5,771 nucleotides of DNA from Candidatus Aminicenantota bacterium. Lineage in GTDB: Bacteria > Acidobacteriota > Aminicenantia > Aminicenantales > Aminicenantaceae. The stretch lies in the NCBI GenBank assembly GCA_030673995.1, contig DAOUYU010000115.1, forward strand, positions 1-5,771. The letters are read 5' to 3'. This document shows, piece by piece, positions 4,958 through 5,771 of the stretch. Position 1 is the first letter of the stretch; every line of letters starts with the position of its first letter. The position numbers and the translations under genes are program-made. Below the pieces are notes generated by a model, which ran no database searches, was not told the origin of the DNA, and was given only the letters and a program-made list of their open reading frames with translations.

Positions 4958-5626
4958 GTGGGACAAAAGACACATCCTTATGGATTCAGATTAGGCTTTA
5001 ATAAACAGTGGAGTTCCCGTTGGTTTTCAAAAGGGGCAGAATACAAGCGTTTGATCCATGAGGACCTGAAAATGAAAAAGATTATCAAGGAAAGATACTA
5101 TCATGCGGGAATAGCTGAGGTAGGTATTGAACGAGTGGGTCCTAAAGTCAGAGCCATCATCCATACTGCCCGGCCAGGCATTGTCATTGGACGGGGTGGA
5201 AAAGAAATTGAAAACCTAAAATCTCTTCTGCAGGATATAGCTGAGAAAGAAGTTTATATTGATATCAGAGAGGTGGATAAGCCTGAACTCGGTGCTCTGC
5301 TGGTTGCCGAAGGGATTGCCATCCAGCTAGAGAAAAGAATAGCTTATCGTCGAGCTATGAGAAGAGCGGTGAATATGGCGCTGAAAATGGGAGCTAAAGG
5401 TATAAAGGTGATGTGTTCAGGCAGGTTAGGAGGAGTAGAGATAGCCCGGTCTGAGTGGTATTTAAAGGGTCAATTGCCCCTTCAAACCTTGAGGGCAGAT
5501 ATTGACTATGGTTTTACAGAAGCGTTTACAACGTACGGTCAAATAGGAATTAAAGTCTGGATCTATAGGACCGATGTGGAAAAACCAAAAATGACTTCCC
5601 AAACCGTTGAAGTAGAAGAGATTTAG
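4958..5626 (+). CDS. rpsC: 30S ribosomal protein S3
   Basis: S3 lies at the mRNA entry channel of the 30S head and, with S4 and S5, contributes to mRNA helicase activity. The product is 222 aa (family about 210-235). The N-terminal MGQKTHPYGFRLGF (1-14) carries Thr where many bacteria have Val in MGQKVHP. The KH domain has ARPGIVIGRGGKEIENLK (71-88) with the GxxG-type loop GRGG (78-81). The C-terminal domain shows SGRLGGVEIARSEWY (154-168), LPLQTLRADIDYG (173-185) and TTYGQIGIKVWIYR (191-204). A short acidic tail ends in VEVEEI. Start is GTG with a good SD. It lies 3 nt after rplV and 2 nt before rplP. Confidence 0.98.
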   Translation: MGQKTHPYGFRLGFNKQWSSRWFSKGAEYKRLIHEDLKMKKIIKERYYHAGIAEVGIERVGPKVRAIIHTARPGIVIGRGGKEIENLKSLLQDIAEKEVYIDIREVDKPELGALLVAEGIAIQLEKRIAYRRAMRRAVNMALKMGAKGIKVMCSGRLGGVEIARSEWYLKGQLPLQTLRADIDYGFTEAFTTYGQIGIKVWIYRTDVEKPKMTSQTVEVEEI

Positions 5627-5628
5627 CC

Positions 5629-5771
5629 ATGTTGATGCCAAAAAAAGTAAAACACAGAAAACACCAGAGGGGAAGGATGAGAGGAAAAGCCTACAGGGGA
5701 TCAGACCTATCTTTTGGAGAATATGGCCTTCAGGCATTGGAACCCTGCTGGATTACCGCACGTCAAGTAGA
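5629..5771 (+). CDS. rplP: 50S ribosomal protein L16 (N-terminal part, runs off the window)
   Basis: L16 binds near the A-site tRNA elbow and the peptidyl-transferase centre, and is a late-assembly 50S protein. Only the first 47 codons are present, out of about 137-145 in the family. They read MLMPKKVKHRKHQRGRMRG (1-19), then AYRGSDLSFGEYGLQALE (21-38) and ITARQV (42-47), all typical of the L16 N-terminus. The ATG at 5629 is 2 nt after the rpsC stop. The SD is weak (GAAGAGA around 5615-5621), so coupling to rpsC is likely. No stop is reached at position 5771; the truncation is due to the window edge, not the gene. Confidence 0.96.
   Translation, partial: MLMPKKVKHRKHQRGRMRGKAYRGSDLSFGEYGLQALEPCWITARQV

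Overview
This window is a collinear, all-forward block of bacterial translation genes: tuf (EF-Tu), then the start of the S10 ribosomal-protein operon, in the order rpsJ, rplC, rplD, rplW, rplB, rpsS, rplV, rpsC, rplP. The last gene runs off the right edge. The order is the classical str/S10 arrangement of Bacteria. Every protein has bacterial-type signature motifs and no gene is visibly broken. The organism cannot be named from this stretch. The S3 start (MGQKTHPYGFRLG), the unusual EF-Tu switch I and the heptameric intergenic repeats make me suspect an uncultured lineage, possibly a candidate phylum near Acidobacteriota/Aminicenantota. That placement is a weak impression, not a result.

Layout. 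Positions 1-1217 hold the ribosome binding site and complete tuf. Positions 1218-1386 form a 169-bp gap, the only real intergenic space in the window. It is filled largely by two families of 7-bp tandem repeats (AAGGATT-like and AGCTCAT-like), followed by an A-run and the rpsJ leader. From 1387 onward the S10 operon is very tightly packed. Gaps are 0-3 nt, there is one 4-nt GTGA overlap (rplD/rplW), and rplW and rpsC start with GTG. No terminator or convincing internal promoter is seen, so rpsJ to rplP is most likely one transcript with translational coupling.

How the genes work together. EF-Tu delivers aminoacyl-tRNA to the ribosome. S10, S19 and S3 belong to the 30S head. L3, L4, L23, L2, L22 and L16 belong to the 50S; L4, L22 and L23 line or surround the peptide exit tunnel, and L2, L3 and L16 lie near the peptidyl-transferase centre.

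What stands out. First, tuf has codon usage sharply unlike the adjacent ribosomal genes: 29 of 32 Ile codons are ATA, against 7 of 31 in rpsJ plus rplC, and Leu is almost entirely TTA/TTG. The change occurs across the heptad-repeat gap. Second, L3 carries a roughly 70-residue Glu/Lys/Pro/Ala C-terminal tail encoded by internally duplicated DNA. I see no novel defence, mobile or biosynthetic system here.
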